Source of the DNA: Prostheceraeus crozeri
Lineage: Eukaryota; Platyhelminthes; Polycladida; Euryleptidae
Length of the DNA stretch: 64,000 nucleotides
Assembly (NCBI GenBank): GCA_907163375.1
Contig: CAJQUW010014367.1
Coordinates: forward strand, 1-64,000
Direction: 5' to 3'
In this document: in pieces, positions 25,910-37,189 of the stretch
Layout of the letters: each line of letters begins with the position of its first letter
Position numbering within the stretch: position 1 is the first letter of the stretch
Program-made: the position numbers and the translations under genes
Notes under the pieces: generated by a model
Told to the model about the DNA's origin: nothing
Databases searched by the model: none
The model's input: the letters and a program-made list of their open reading frames with translations, nothing else

Positions 25910-28900
25910 TTATAGTTCCTGTCTTTTTAACAATCGAATGGACTTTTTCAGATGCTTGATGAATGTTGTATAGGAAGTATTATCTTCATCTCCTGTTGGT
26001 GCATGCAGAACATTTGTAGCAGATAAAGACGTTGGCTTCTCAATATCGTGCTCTCTTGCTAATGGAATTATTGGCTTCTTCAGGAAAGTTGCTAGATCCA
26101 TCTCATGACAGCAGGACGGATCGTTGAGATACTCGGTCGTCAGTACAACAATAATAGTCTTGGCATGCTTCATAAACCGACGTCTGATCTCAATTGGTGT
26201 CCAATAGCCATCATCAGGATTAGGATTATCATAGAAGCTAACAAGGACTGATAGGGATTCGTCGAGATGCGAGTCAGATTTGCATGCATTGATATGAAAA
26301 TTTTCGTTTCGTTCATCTTCCATTTGAGGAACAAGATAAGACACAACCCATGACCGATCATTTTTATGACAAGATATAAAGCAATCAACTGTTCCTTCTG
26401 GCAAAGGTGAGAAGACATTTATGATGTTCTTTTCAAAAGGAATCTTTTCACAGGAAAACCTTTTCGTCACTAAAAGGTCATGAGAATGATAGCAGATGTA
26501 AGACTGATTTCCTCTTGGGAAGTTAATCATGCCACAGCTTCGGTTTTCTAGTCTGTTGAAGATATCAAGGAAATCGATATTCGTAAAATCATTCAATTCA
26601 ATTTGTCTCAACGAACATGGACATACTAGCTTCAAACTGAATTCCAAGTATTCAGAATATAGTTTGATAAGATAATAGACTTGGAAGGTTAGGTGTCTCA
26701 ATGCCTTGAATACATCTGGGGCTTCTGAACTCTTTAATCGAATCCAAATTTCATTTTCCGATCGCTTGATACTGAATGTCACTGATTCAGAATACCAGAA
26801 AACTCCTTCATTTGCAAACAACTCCCATTCCAAGTTGGGAGAACTATGTAATTTCAATTGAAGTGTCTCATTTGAGCATACCGTTAGCAGACGAGCAAAC
26901 AATGACGGGGGACAGAAGTACCCAAAATCAAGAACAGCTATCTCATTTGGATTCGAAATGAATGGATCACTGACAGATCTTGAGGGTAGTTCAAAAGTCA
27001 GATGAAAATTCTCACAGGGCATGTGTAAATCAGCTGCTATTATTATGCCCAATGCATCCATTAATCTACATACAACCTCATTCTCTTTAATCAGCGTCAG
27101 TGCTTCTTCTCGTCTTCTCAAACTGGATTCACTGTGTAGATTGGAATCCATTGGACAAAGTATCCTAATGAATTCAACAAGAGATTTTCTATCCATAACA
27201 ACACAGTTTTGGAGAAGTGGATCATCAGAATTGTAATATATTTCACCACAATCATTGAAATATCGTAGCATGCGATAGAAATCAGATTTTCCTTTTAGGT
27301 AGCATGTATCTTTCACTTCTTCCCATAACTCCGTACATGACCGAATGCAACTTAGTATACAATGATTTTCGACATCTGTTGCACGATAGTTCTTTCTCAA
27401 TACAGACAGAAATGCGAACCAAGACACCCGGTTTGGTAAAGTCACGTATTCAGCCTCATTCGAAATGTCCCAAATCTGACGCTTCAATTCCCTTAAATCT
27501 TCCATGCTGCAGTGGCGATGCATATTATCGATAGCAAAAACAAACGCTTTGTTCAAAGGATTTCTTACAATTCTTCCTTTATACTGACGTCCGACATGCG
27601 TTGACAACTTATTGACGACATCCGTCAGTTCATCGTCATTTTGAACAGAGTGCTTATGAGTTCCAACAAGAAAAATTTTAGCATCCGGATGTCTCGCATG
27701 GCTCAAGGCACTGTTCAGCCAATACAAGATTTCTTTCAGTGAATTCTCAAAATCCTCGCACAAGTCTGTTAAGCGGAAGACGACAAGATAGGAAGCATGT
27801 CGACACATGAATATATGATGAGCCTTTTGATAAAACTTTTGGCCAGCACAGTCAAGGATAGAAAGTTTAGCGATGTTGTCACAGTGTTTTTGATCTCTGT
27901 AGACTTTATTTAGAATTGACTGAAGTGGAACGAGCGAATAATTTGATTTCTTTTGATAATGTTTAGATCGGCACCAAACTAAGAATACACAACCAAGAAT
28001 TGCAGTAATTATGCCAAAGTACGATTGAGACATAGCGAATTCAAGTCCAAATATTTTGCCATAGATTATGCCTACAATTACTCCAAGCACATCAGACTTT
28101 ACTAATTGGAAAATGGGATAAGTGTTCAGAGATATAAATAGCTTTTTTACGATCTCTTTACCGAGAACAAATCCTGTGCCTGTAATAATTCCAAGAACAG
28201 ACATTATGAGAGCAGTTGTCATCCAGGTATTTTCGAAGAAAGCAATTCCAAGAATTAGCAAGTATCCACCAATGATGATGGCAATGCGAAATACTGAATT
28301 ATAATTTTGACATTCTGACATTTCCATTTCATCATTTTCCCTACTATTCAGCCACATTATTAGCAAGAAGCCCACAAAAGATCCCAAGTAGAGTATAATC
28401 AATTGAGTTGTATTTTCACTGTCATCTATTAATGTTGGTTCTTTTGTTAACAAGCAGAGAATAAGCAAGGAGCTTGGACCACATCCTAATGTCAAAAATG
28501 ACCCAATGAAAATTGAGTACGGGGTAAGTGCAAATGATGCGGACAACACAGACCAGCATATATCAGGAAAGGTTTTGACGCTAGATAAGATAACATCAAC
28601 TATTTTCCGATATTGCATATGTAGAATATGATATCCGATCGTCATTCCATAGCCGCAGGCGAATGCATCTAAGAGTTCATATCCAATAAATGTATGAACA
28701 AGAGTTAACAGCAGAAGACTCCATGAAAATGGACAAAGATAATATACGTAGATGAATTTAAATGTCACCAAAAATAAAATGGTTTCAACGATCGTAATAT
28801 AGGCTATTTTGAATCTGTCAATTTCCCGAGGAAGTTTGCTTTTGGGATGTAACTTGCGTGTCAGACAGTTTGCCATTGCCGATTCAAATTCATATTTGTG

Positions 28901-29182
28901 ATCATTGATGTCAACTTCTTTCCATTCTCGGTCCACATTCGTCCAATTCGCTGTCATTACATCCGCATACAAGGTGGGAAAGTGCTCGAAAATGTGAGTT
29001 TTATCCAACAATTGTCTACATGTAGAGGTCTTACCAGCTCCAGTACTACCCAGGAATATTACTTTCGCTGTCGGACATGATACTGTTCCGAATTCAACAA
29101 GCCAACTCTCTGAAATACTTTCAATGGTACGATTTGACATTTCTAAATTTCGCAGATTTTCAAGTATGAAATCCTTAGCCAT
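25910..29182 (-). CDS. Roc-COR-TIR protein with multi-pass membrane insert in the GTPase domain
   Basis: One uninterrupted 1090-residue frame; the ATG has a good context (gcgATGG). A P-loop GSTGAGKTS lies at residues 45-53. Residues 125-405 hold about eight or nine hydrophobic helices. The switch-II motif DCAGQ is at 444-448, followed by HHIFMCRHASYLVVF, typical of Roc domains. The G4 position reads VGTHKH (506-511) rather than the usual THxD, so the base-specifying Asp is missing. Residues ~580-925 look like a COR region (FYRMLRYFNDCGEIYY; FGYFCPPSLFARLL). A TIR domain spans ~931-1083 (VDCFISCHKNDRSWV), with Glu1027 in CCHE at the place of the catalytic Glu of NAD-cleaving TIRs. Basic residues flank the membrane block on both sides, so both halves of the G domain can be cytosolic. 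No LRRs or signal peptide are seen. A role in GTPase-gated TIR signalling from a membrane is inferred. Confidence 0.88.
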   Translation of the reverse strand: MAKDFILENLRNLEMSNRTIESISESWLVEFGTVSCPTAKVIFLGSTGAGKTSTCRQLLDKTHIFEHFPTLYADVMTANWTNVDREWKEVDINDHKYEFESAMANCLTRKLHPKSKLPREIDRFKIAYITIVETILFLVTFKFIYVYYLCPFSWSLLLLTLVHTFIGYELLDAFACGYGMTIGYHILHMQYRKIVDVILSSVKTFPDICWSVLSASFALTPYSIFIGSFLTLGCGPSSLLILCLLTKEPTLIDDSENTTQLIILYLGSFVGFLLIMWLNSRENDEMEMSECQNYNSVFRIAIIIGGYLLILGIAFFENTWMTTALIMSVLGIITGTGFVLGKEIVKKLFISLNTYPIFQLVKSDVLGVIVGIIYGKIFGLEFAMSQSYFGIITAILGCVFLVWCRSKHYQKKSNYSLVPLQSILNKVYRDQKHCDNIAKLSILDCAGQKFYQKAHHIFMCRHASYLVVFRLTDLCEDFENSLKEILYWLNSALSHARHPDAKIFLVGTHKHSVQNDDELTDVVNKLSTHVGRQYKGRIVRNPLNKAFVFAIDNMHRHCSMEDLRELKRQIWDISNEAEYVTLPNRVSWFAFLSVLRKNYRATDVENHCILSCIRSCTELWEEVKDTCYLKGKSDFYRMLRYFNDCGEIYYNSDDPLLQNCVVMDRKSLVEFIRILCPMDSNLHSESSLRRREEALTLIKENEVVCRLMDALGIIIAADLHMPCENFHLTFELPSRSVSDPFISNPNEIAVLDFGYFCPPSLFARLLTVCSNETLQLKLHSSPNLEWELFANEGVFWYSESVTFSIKRSENEIWIRLKSSEAPDVFKALRHLTFQVYYLIKLYSEYLEFSLKLVCPCSLRQIELNDFTNIDFLDIFNRLENRSCGMINFPRGNQSYICYHSHDLLVTKRFSCEKIPFEKNIINVFSPLPEGTVDCFISCHKNDRSWVVSYLVPQMEDERNENFHINACKSDSHLDESLSVLVSFYDNPNPDDGYWTPIEIRRRFMKHAKTIIVVLTTEYLNDPSCCHEMDLATFLKKPIIPLAREHDIEKPTSLSATNVLHAPTGDEDNTSYTTFIKHLKKSIRLLKRQEL

Positions 29183-32147
29183 CGCTTGATAAAGTGACTG
29201 AATCCTTCTCTTCTTGAAAACTACCGCCTCAATGAAACAGCACTAATTGTATGTCGTCTGTACATTTTAGACTTAGTAGCATCGTCTGACAGAACGCTTG
29301 CATCCACGGTCAAGAATTTACTTAAATTCTCACGCTTCATTGCTTTCAGGATGTTGCATCATTGCTGTTATTCACTGCAAGTATATTTAGAATTTAGTGC
29401 TAGCTTAGAGGTGAAAAAAAAGCATTTTTAGCCGTAACGTTTTCAGCGACTGCAGCTGTGTCTCTTTCTTCCAGCTCAATGAAGTATAGCATAAGAATTA
29501 TGCAGACATGGTTCTATCCTTGTTACCAACGCAAATAAGCAATCGAATTCTGCGATATTGACGTATTTGACAACTTAGTCACACAGTTTTCGCGAAAATG
29601 AAATCACGTTCAAGCTATGCCATTAAGTGTCAACTGAGGCAAGGACGTCTATATTTAGTATTATGGCCACTCTTTCACTTAACTATCGACGCTGAGACAT
29701 CATTCATTTTGTCATAAATCGTCATGAAGAATAGACGTAAGCAAGCCGCTGCGGTTATTGCCTTTCTTCGTAAAAGAAAAAGAACGGGAACACGCAGCTG
29801 TTGGCAGTGATGCGCTCGGGGGGGGGATGCCCGTGGGGGAGGGCTGAGCCTGCCCACTTTTTTGAGAATCTCATTCCGGGAGGTCCCTAATTTTGTACGG
29901 TTTATTGATAAAAATGGACACCGTCTTAAAATATCTACCCATACACATTTATCATCCGTTGTGTATCTGTTTGCATGATGAGTATTAGGGTGTGAGTATT
30001 TAACCACGAGACACGATAGTGGCATGGCGTTGCCATTATTTGAGAGTGCACCCGGCGCATGAAATCTCACCAGTCTTCACTTTGTGAACGAACAGAATAT
30101 TCTCACTTACTACATTCTTGATGATTGCAAGCTGTCAACCGATTTCTATGTCAGGTGTTTAACTTCAACTAAGGACTGTTTCACACAAGCAACTTTTCGC
30201 CGCACGGTTGTCGCTGAAATTAGGAATTGGCTTTTCACTTTGAACTTCGATCTCTGCGACTGTCAATCAGCAGACAAACCATTTCGATCTCTCGATCTCA
30301 TAAGACATAGAAAGTGGATGCGTCTTAGCCTATTTGAGAAGGGCATGAACCAAAATTACTCTGAAGGCAGGTTTCAGTTGTATTTGTTCTTGTTTTCATT
30401 AAAGTCACTAGGTTTTTTGCTATCAGAATATCTAAAATTTATTACATAGTTCGCTATAATATTCAAACTCAGCATAAAACATTCCTATTTCCTATTTTTG
30501 TCTCGCCGTCTGCTCTTTGTAATAGACATGAAAGCTCATTTGATAGACATAGAAATCTCAGCATCCTAGTCAATCAGCTCATTGATAAAAGTGGTCGATT
30601 GCGTCATCTATTCATAGCACAAGTCAACAAATTTTCATGGAGCGACCACTTTCGGAATTGAAAATTTGACTGAATAATATCTCAATTTACAATTTTAGGT
30701 GCGAGTTATACATATGAAATCTATAGTTAGGGTTTCTCGCAACCTCATTCTTGCGTAAAATATTCGGCAGGTCTTCCTTTTTGACCAATTTTAAGACCTA
30801 ATGAATGCTAATTGACCTTAATAGACATTCTATCTATAAGCCTACTGGTACTCGTGAAATATTCTACGTAAACAGGTCATCAACTTGTCTACTTAAATTG
30901 TTTAATGCCTTGTTATTTTACATAATGAATTATTTTGAAAATTTTTACTCAATTGATATCCTTTGGAATAAAGCAACAAATCTCAGGCCTATTAATTATA
31001 TATTGCTCCTTCTCGTCAACTTATTTCAGCACACGTTTGAAATGCTCAATAAGCCTACTGGGCCTATAGGCCTGTTTCCAAGCAATACAAAAAATCAAGC
31101 AAACGAAGACTTCTGAAATGCTTACCAGTCTAGAAACTATAGCACATGTAGTAAGGAAATCTCCACAGACATTTATCAAATTCATCAATTGCAAAACTAT
31201 CGAGGTGGTCTATGGCAAGATGTATTAGTGTTTCCTTTCCCTACGCTCTATGCCTCTTTCAAAATATTTACCAGTAGTAGATAGCCTACTACGAAAGTAG
31301 TCTACATTTTACATAGTCTAGAAGTTTTTCTAACTTCCCTCTCTTGCGCGAATCTCTTGAACAACCTAGTTCAACCTCTCTATGTTGATTAATCCTATCT
31401 TAATCAATCCTATGTTTTTAATTTTCTTCTTGGGGTCATGTATCTAGATGGTGAAATGACTCATCCTCTTCCCTCAAACTTTGATGAAAAAGCTCTCGAT
31501 TGAAGCGCTTATAAAATATACCCCAACAATAATCAGTTTCTGATGGATTAGGCCTACTGGTGCATTTTTCTTTTTGTACCCGAGTTATCCGAGTTTTGTT
31601 GGAGTATTTTAGTGAGTTTAGAAAACTCAGCATGCCGAGTTTGACTTAATTTGGTTAATTCCGGCGAACTCGGTTAACTGAGTTTATTGAAAAACTCAAT
31701 TGACAACACATGTTCTCGTTCGGCATGCACGTGGGAATGTATACTATCCGACGAAATCCCAATGAAAAGATTCCTGCTTGTCACCACAGTAATTTTATGC
31801 GCGTCGTGATTCAACAACGCATTGACATTATGTTAAATATTGCGCATCTTTAGAAACATGTAAATGCAAGTCCGTTGTTTTTCATGTTTCTGTGCCTCAT
31901 CAAGTAAAACGTGGACATATTTATAAATATCATAAAAAGCGTAAATATCATCAAATGAATCACTAGTTCAAACTGAACTTAACTGACTTGGGCAACCAAC
32001 ACAGACACATGAACACAAAATACTATTCCGCGTATATGTATATGAAATGAATGATTGCTGAATACACAATCCAGTTGGATATTGATAACAAGGAAGTCTC
32101 AGAAAAGTTGAAACGCATATAAATTTTGCTGAGACATGGTCGTTGTC
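29183..32147. other. Upstream region of the Roc-COR-TIR gene
   Basis: No coding gene is recognised. A G-rich block near 29815-29850 (cgggggggggatgcccgtgg) stands out from its AT-rich surroundings. Open frames at 29675-30070 (minus) and 30084-30449 (plus) have no recognisable domain and are not called. The promoter of the TIR gene must lie at the left part, but no clear elements are visible. Confidence 0.35.
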
Positions 32148-33077
32148 TCAGTTGAAGGTCTCAGGGTTGTTCACACTTGAGACCAGGGATGCGGAGTCGG
32201 AGTCCCGGAGTCCTATCAAAAGCCGGAGTCCTATCAACTCCCAGAGTCGGAGTCGGAGTCGGAGTCCTATCACAATGATAGGACTCTGCATCCCTGGTAT
32301 GTAGTCATAGACACAATGAAGACGAGTACTGTTGTTGTCTTCGCTTTTGTTGAAAGCAACTTTCGGCTGTATTACTATGGTCAAGTGATCACTCGTAGAC
32401 ACCGCAGCGTTGTAGGTTACGGAGTCTTTGTTATATATTGCACTCATAGAAGTAGAAAGCAGTGCATGATTGAGAATTTTCGATGAACGAGTCGGCAGAC
32501 TGATAATATCATTCAAATATAATTCCTGAAACAGTTTATCAGTATTGAAGTTATTAAAGTCGCCAAGGATAACAGCATGAAAGGATGAAAAAAAGTTCAC
32601 TGTTTATGGCATCATGAAGCCAAGTCTCAGTTAAGCAAACCAATTGAGGCCTTTGAGTTTAACATAATAATTGTAATTCGTCAATCTTTTTGAGCAGTGA
32701 CCGGACATTTGATAACAGAAAAGAAGGGAAGAGAAATTTTGCAGGACGCCGTAATCCATTCGCGTTTCTAGTCATAAACGATTGATTTAAAAACCGTCCA
32801 GAAAATCCTGCTCCCTCTCTGCAATTTCCCCCTTACAAATAATGAATTCCTTGTCAGGGTCATGTAATCTCCGAACCCGCAATTCTTGACGAAGTTCATG
32901 CGCAAGTTTGCGCTGCAAAATTGGAAGATCTGGTGGATTCAAGATCACATTTCTCAGTTCTGGAATTAGATTTAACTGCTTCGATCGTCGCAGTAATGGA
33001 TTCTTATCTTCCTCATTGTCTAGAGTTGCACGCAGCAAACGCTTTCTATCATCTATTTTCTTGCCAATTCTCATCAC
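32148..33077 (-). pseudogene. LINE 5' fragment: ORF1 end and endonuclease start
   Basis: On the minus strand, 33077-32787 encodes a basic segment (ELRNVILNPPDLPILQRKLA; ELRVRRLHDP) like the end of ORF1 in Jockey/CR1-type LINEs. Next comes an apurinic-like endonuclease start (FLLSNVRSLLKKIDELQLL, then VCLTETWLHD with its catalytic Glu). Then 32600-32300 gives AVILGDFNNFNTDKLF, an LPTR motif and TSDH. A stop and frame changes break it. A hAT-like miniature element is inserted at 32184-32296. No reverse transcriptase follows, so it is a truncated dead copy. Confidence 0.75.
32184..32296. mobile_element. hAT-like MITE (CAGGGATGCGGAG), 113 bp
   Basis: Starts cagggatgcggagtc and ends gactctgcatccctg, inverted ends matching the copies at 34772 and 13614. 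The interior is almost entirely ggagtc/gactcc words. It interrupts the LINE fragment. An 8-bp target duplication is not evident. Confidence 0.65.
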
Positions 33078-34771
33078 CTGCTTAATGGAGACACTTGAGC
33101 ACAGAATTAATTATTTTGTTTATCTGCTTCGGTTTGCTAGAAGTGTGATTAATACGAAATCGCCGGCACATCGAGGAACCTATTAAGTGGACAAAAAGGA
33201 ATTCCTAATACCTTACAGAGATAGGAAAAAAGTCGTGCGTCGCTTGCGGATTACTGTGAGTTCCAGCAAAGTGCTTCGATTGCCAAAATTCCTTCAGATT
33301 CGAAGAATTCAGATCATTGCGCACAAGTTTTCTCCATAATGTTGGCCCTTCCGATCATTATTAAAAAAAGTAGCAGGCGTACGAAAATTAGTTCACTTGA
33401 TGATTTCACATCCTCTCCTCGGCATTGCTCATTGTATAGTGCATACATTGAATCGAAGCCACACAGCGATGCGTGTTTTGGTGTCTGCGAAGTGATATCA
33501 CAACACGCACGCATCTCTCACTGGCTCTGGTTCCTCTGCTGACAGCTTATTGTTTGCCATTTCCAATAGTAAGCGATGCACAAATTATCCATTCGAGAAG
33601 GAGCAGGTTGTCAATTCTGTGATGTGCCATTTCGATATTAAGGTTGCATATAACTCTTCCTTTCTAGGAAACCGAAGCGCGCGCAGATGAATCTAATTCT
33701 GTGCACTTCAGATATTCAATGCCTGGAAGATCTTCCTGCATTTCTCCATGTCATGTTGGTTTCTCTCGCAAAAAAATTGTTGACCGACAAGAACTGAACC
33801 TCAGACCACATAAGCCGTTGACACACTAGCCAGACATGTCAGATACACTACGGCAGCGAACGTGGATATCAGTCCGAGATACCTAGTCTGCATCCTAGAT
33901 TTGCGAAAACGAGGTCAAATAATTATCCGTTCAATGGCGTTGTTGTCGCACCAGAGGCATGGGATTCAACTCACTATGAAGATGTCGAAATCGTTGGATA
34001 ATCACAATTTTACGGAGAAAATCGGCGATAAGCGATGATATCGAATAATCCAAGAGCACAGTGAAATGAATGACGACGCGAGGAACCGAGGGACACAAAA
34101 ATCGACGAAAACGGACCAGATAAAGTCTTAAAAATGACCGAAGAAACAATCACTGACCGGAGCACGACAACAATACGACCGACCTTTGCGACCTTGACCA
34201 GTCGTGTCGGATAAAAGACGAATTCTCACTGAAACAAACTTGAAAAAGCTTATGATTTGTTATTGCAATAGGAGATTTTAAGTACGTTGACTGAACTTTC
34301 TCTTTCATGAAACCTAGCAGTTAATGTAATTTCCATCCGTCCTACAAGTTATGTCATTGCAACGGTTTAAAATACATTTGATATTAATCTTTTGATAGTT
34401 ATAAAGACATGTTTTTCTGACCCTAGGTATTATTATCAACCAAAAACTCACATTCATGCCTACTGGACTACGTCACTGATCATCAAACAGCAGGTCACCC
34501 GCCTTAGTTTTTCCAGAGATTTGCTAGTCATAGCACAATTTACTATGACAACAAGTCAATTCTACATGTTCTATTCCCAGTAGGCTTTACTTAACTCATG
34601 AGGACTCAATTAGCCTACTGAATGGATGAAATATTTTTCTAAAAATCGGCTTTCATTGCCTTATTCTAATATGCATTAAATAATTGTGAATCTATCAAAA
34701 AAATCATACTATGTACTTATATAATAGTATATAACTGCAGGTGTGCATCTATATACCCATAGGCCTACAGT
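33078..34771. other. Intergenic stretch
   Basis: No gene or clear repeat is recognised; open frames on both strands near 33314-33542 overlap each other and look random. Confidence 0.35.
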
Positions 34772-34944
34772 CAGGGATGCGGAGTGCTATCATTTTGATA
34801 GGACTCCGACTCCGGGGGTTGATAGGACTCCGACTCCGGCCTAGTTTTTTGAAAAATTAACTGGTAACCTACGTCATAGATCATTATACGACTCCGACTC
34901 CAGCAAAAATGATAGGACTCCGGGACTCCGACTCCGCATCCCTG
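34772..34944. mobile_element. hAT-like MITE (CAGGGATGCGGAG), complete, 8-bp TSD
   Basis: The 173-bp element starts cagggatgcggag and ends ctccgcatccctg. It is flanked on both sides by cctacagt (34764-34771 and 34945-34952), an exact 8-bp target duplication as expected for hAT transposition. The interior is made of repeated ggactccgactcc words. Non-autonomous. Confidence 0.85.
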
Positions 34945-34952
34945 CCTACAGT

Positions 34953-35420
34953 CATGTTAGCATAGTTGTAAACTCCATTTCATGCATCGTAATATGTGAG
35001 ATTTATTTGAAATTGATAATTAGTTCGCGTGACATTTCATGCTTATTTGGCTTTTACATAGTGCAGACATGTGAAATTACAATTACTGTACTTAGCCGTG
35101 TAATTGAAAAGCACTTGCAATTACTTTGCAGTCAGCAATGTTGCATATTCAACATCGCATTCAATAAGTGGAAGTGATGGCAGATTTTCAATATTTTGTT
35201 CACGCATCGGTAATCGTTCTGCTGTCATGGTCGGGTTGAAACACGATTTAATCAAAAGTCGTCTACCACAGATCTACATGTATTACATGTTTCCTTAGAC
35301 TCTCATCATGAAAATTGATGTGAAATCTAATTTTCCAATTAGATTTTGACTTAAGAAATGCCAGCTGACGTTCCTGTTTGATCAGATTACAGAGTGGTTC
35401 CTATATGTAGTAGATCATGT
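34953..35420. other. Intergenic stretch
   Basis: Nothing recognised. Confidence 0.35.
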
Positions 35421-36116
35421 TTAACCTTCCGATACCGCTGGGTGTCCACAATGGACCCCAACTAGTTTTCGAAGCAATTGCAAACATCTAATGCTTTCAC
35501 ATTAGCCTCCGACAGTCTGTGACTTTGTTGCTGATACGCAGTAATCCTAATTGCTCGTAGTCCTTGCAATGTACGGATACTGGATTATTACCTAGAATTG
35601 ACAATATCAAAAAATCACAACTTTCCCGCATGGGGTTCAGGTTGGACCCTAGTCGAAATTATTCATAATAATGACATATAAAATGTTTCAAAGTTGTGTT
35701 GAGTGTTGAAGCAACAACTTCTTGAATCATTTACTCTATTTGGATCGTTATAGAATATTCCATTGACGTGACGGCCCTATAGGCCTAGTACACCTCATAG
35801 CCTGTAAATAGGCCTATATTTGCACTATTGAGATCGGTTGTGATCATGCTCTCTTTTCTAGACTATGTTTATGCGTGACTGCCTGAGTATGGAAACTGTA
35901 TGCATTTTCTTCATGCAGTGCATCATTTTTCAAAATGTCATTGTCCAATTTGAAAATCCGGCAAAGATATTATGGCATACAACTGCCTTTTGTACATTGT
36001 TTTTGTACATGAATAAATGGAATGAAGTTCTGCATGACAAAGATGATGCATTCACGTTCAATCCCTTCGTCAATCGCAGTGTCTGCGGTGCATATCGGCG
36101 GTATCGAGGGGCTTGT

Positions 36117-37075
36117 ACGTGTGTGAAGTTAGCGGAACCACTCAGCGGAACCATTTTTTATTATAGCTTAATTCTATTCGAAACAGATGCTAGTTTGTCA
36201 ATTTCAGTCTCCTGATTACGAATCTGAGCTCAGATTTCACAAATTCACAGACGTTTTTGAGAAATTCAAGTTTAAAGATAAAAAAGTGGTTCCGCTGTGA
36301 AGTTAGCGGAACCAATTGCTGAGTCTCGCTGATAGACGCAGTAAATCAATTTGTTTTGGTCGCTACCCGATTAATTTTGTTGTGCTGATTACGAATATGT
36401 GCTAACTTCACAATCAGCTTGCAGAAAGGTCCATGAAAACCGTAAAATCAATTTTTCTCGGCAAGTACTTTTCCTCCCGTGAAATCGGACGGCAAACCGT
36501 GTCTATTGCAGTGATTCTCTGCAAAAATTAGAATTTGAAATTGTAATGCCAGTAGGTGGTTCCGGGCACTTCACAGCGGACCCAGATAGAGGAATATCTT
36601 TGCAATGCGGGCGAGTTTTGCAAATCTAATTACATATTTGTGATTAGGAGCTTCAAATTAGTAGGAGAGGATGGATTTTGCTGAAAAATTCTTTGTATTG
36701 AAAAATGGTTCCGCTAACTTCACAATCAGCTTACAAAAAAAGTGAAATTCACATTTCCGGGTGAAATCTGCATTGTTTTGAAAGATGAGGCACATATTCG
36801 TGATCAGCACAACAAAATTGATCGGGTAGCGACCAAAAGAAATTGATTTACTGCGTCAATCAGCAAGACTCAGCAATTGGTTCCGCTAACTTCACAGCGG
36901 AACCACTTTTTTATCTTTAAACTTGAATTTCTCAAAAACGTCTGTGAATTTGTGAAATCTGAGCTCAGATTCGTAATCAGGAGACTGAAATTGACAAACT
37001 AGCATCTGTTTCGAATAGAATTAAGCTATAATAAAAAATGGTTCCGCTGAGTGGTTCCGCTAACTTCACACACGT
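36117..37075. mobile_element. Long-TIR foldback element nested in piggyBac, 9-bp TSD
   Basis: Begins acgtgtgtgaagttagcgg and ends in its exact reverse complement. The inverted arms extend over roughly 300 bases each with a few mismatches, and ggaacc/ggttcc words recur inside. It is flanked by identical 9-bp copies of ggggcttgt (36108-36116, 37076-37084). A 9-bp duplication with long inverted repeats fits MULE-type non-autonomous elements. It holds no transposase. Confidence 0.85.
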
Positions 37076-37189
37076 GGGGCTTGTCTAATCATAACAGCCA
37101 ATGAGATTTCTACTAATTTGTCATGACCCGAGTATTAAAAAACACTCTTTGGATAAAGTTCGAGCCAAAACAGTGATGGAAAGTACGGC

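Noticed and set aside
29675-30070. 131-codon minus-strand frame
   Set aside because: No recognisable domain; part of it runs over a G/C-rich low-complexity block, and no splice or start context supports it.
30084-30449. 121-codon plus-strand frame
   Set aside because: Composition looks random and there is no domain, repeat or neighbour support.
35865-36215. 116-codon frame as a second piggyBac gene
   Set aside because: It runs across the border of the nested long-TIR element, so its C-terminal part is artificial, and the rest has no piggyBac motif.
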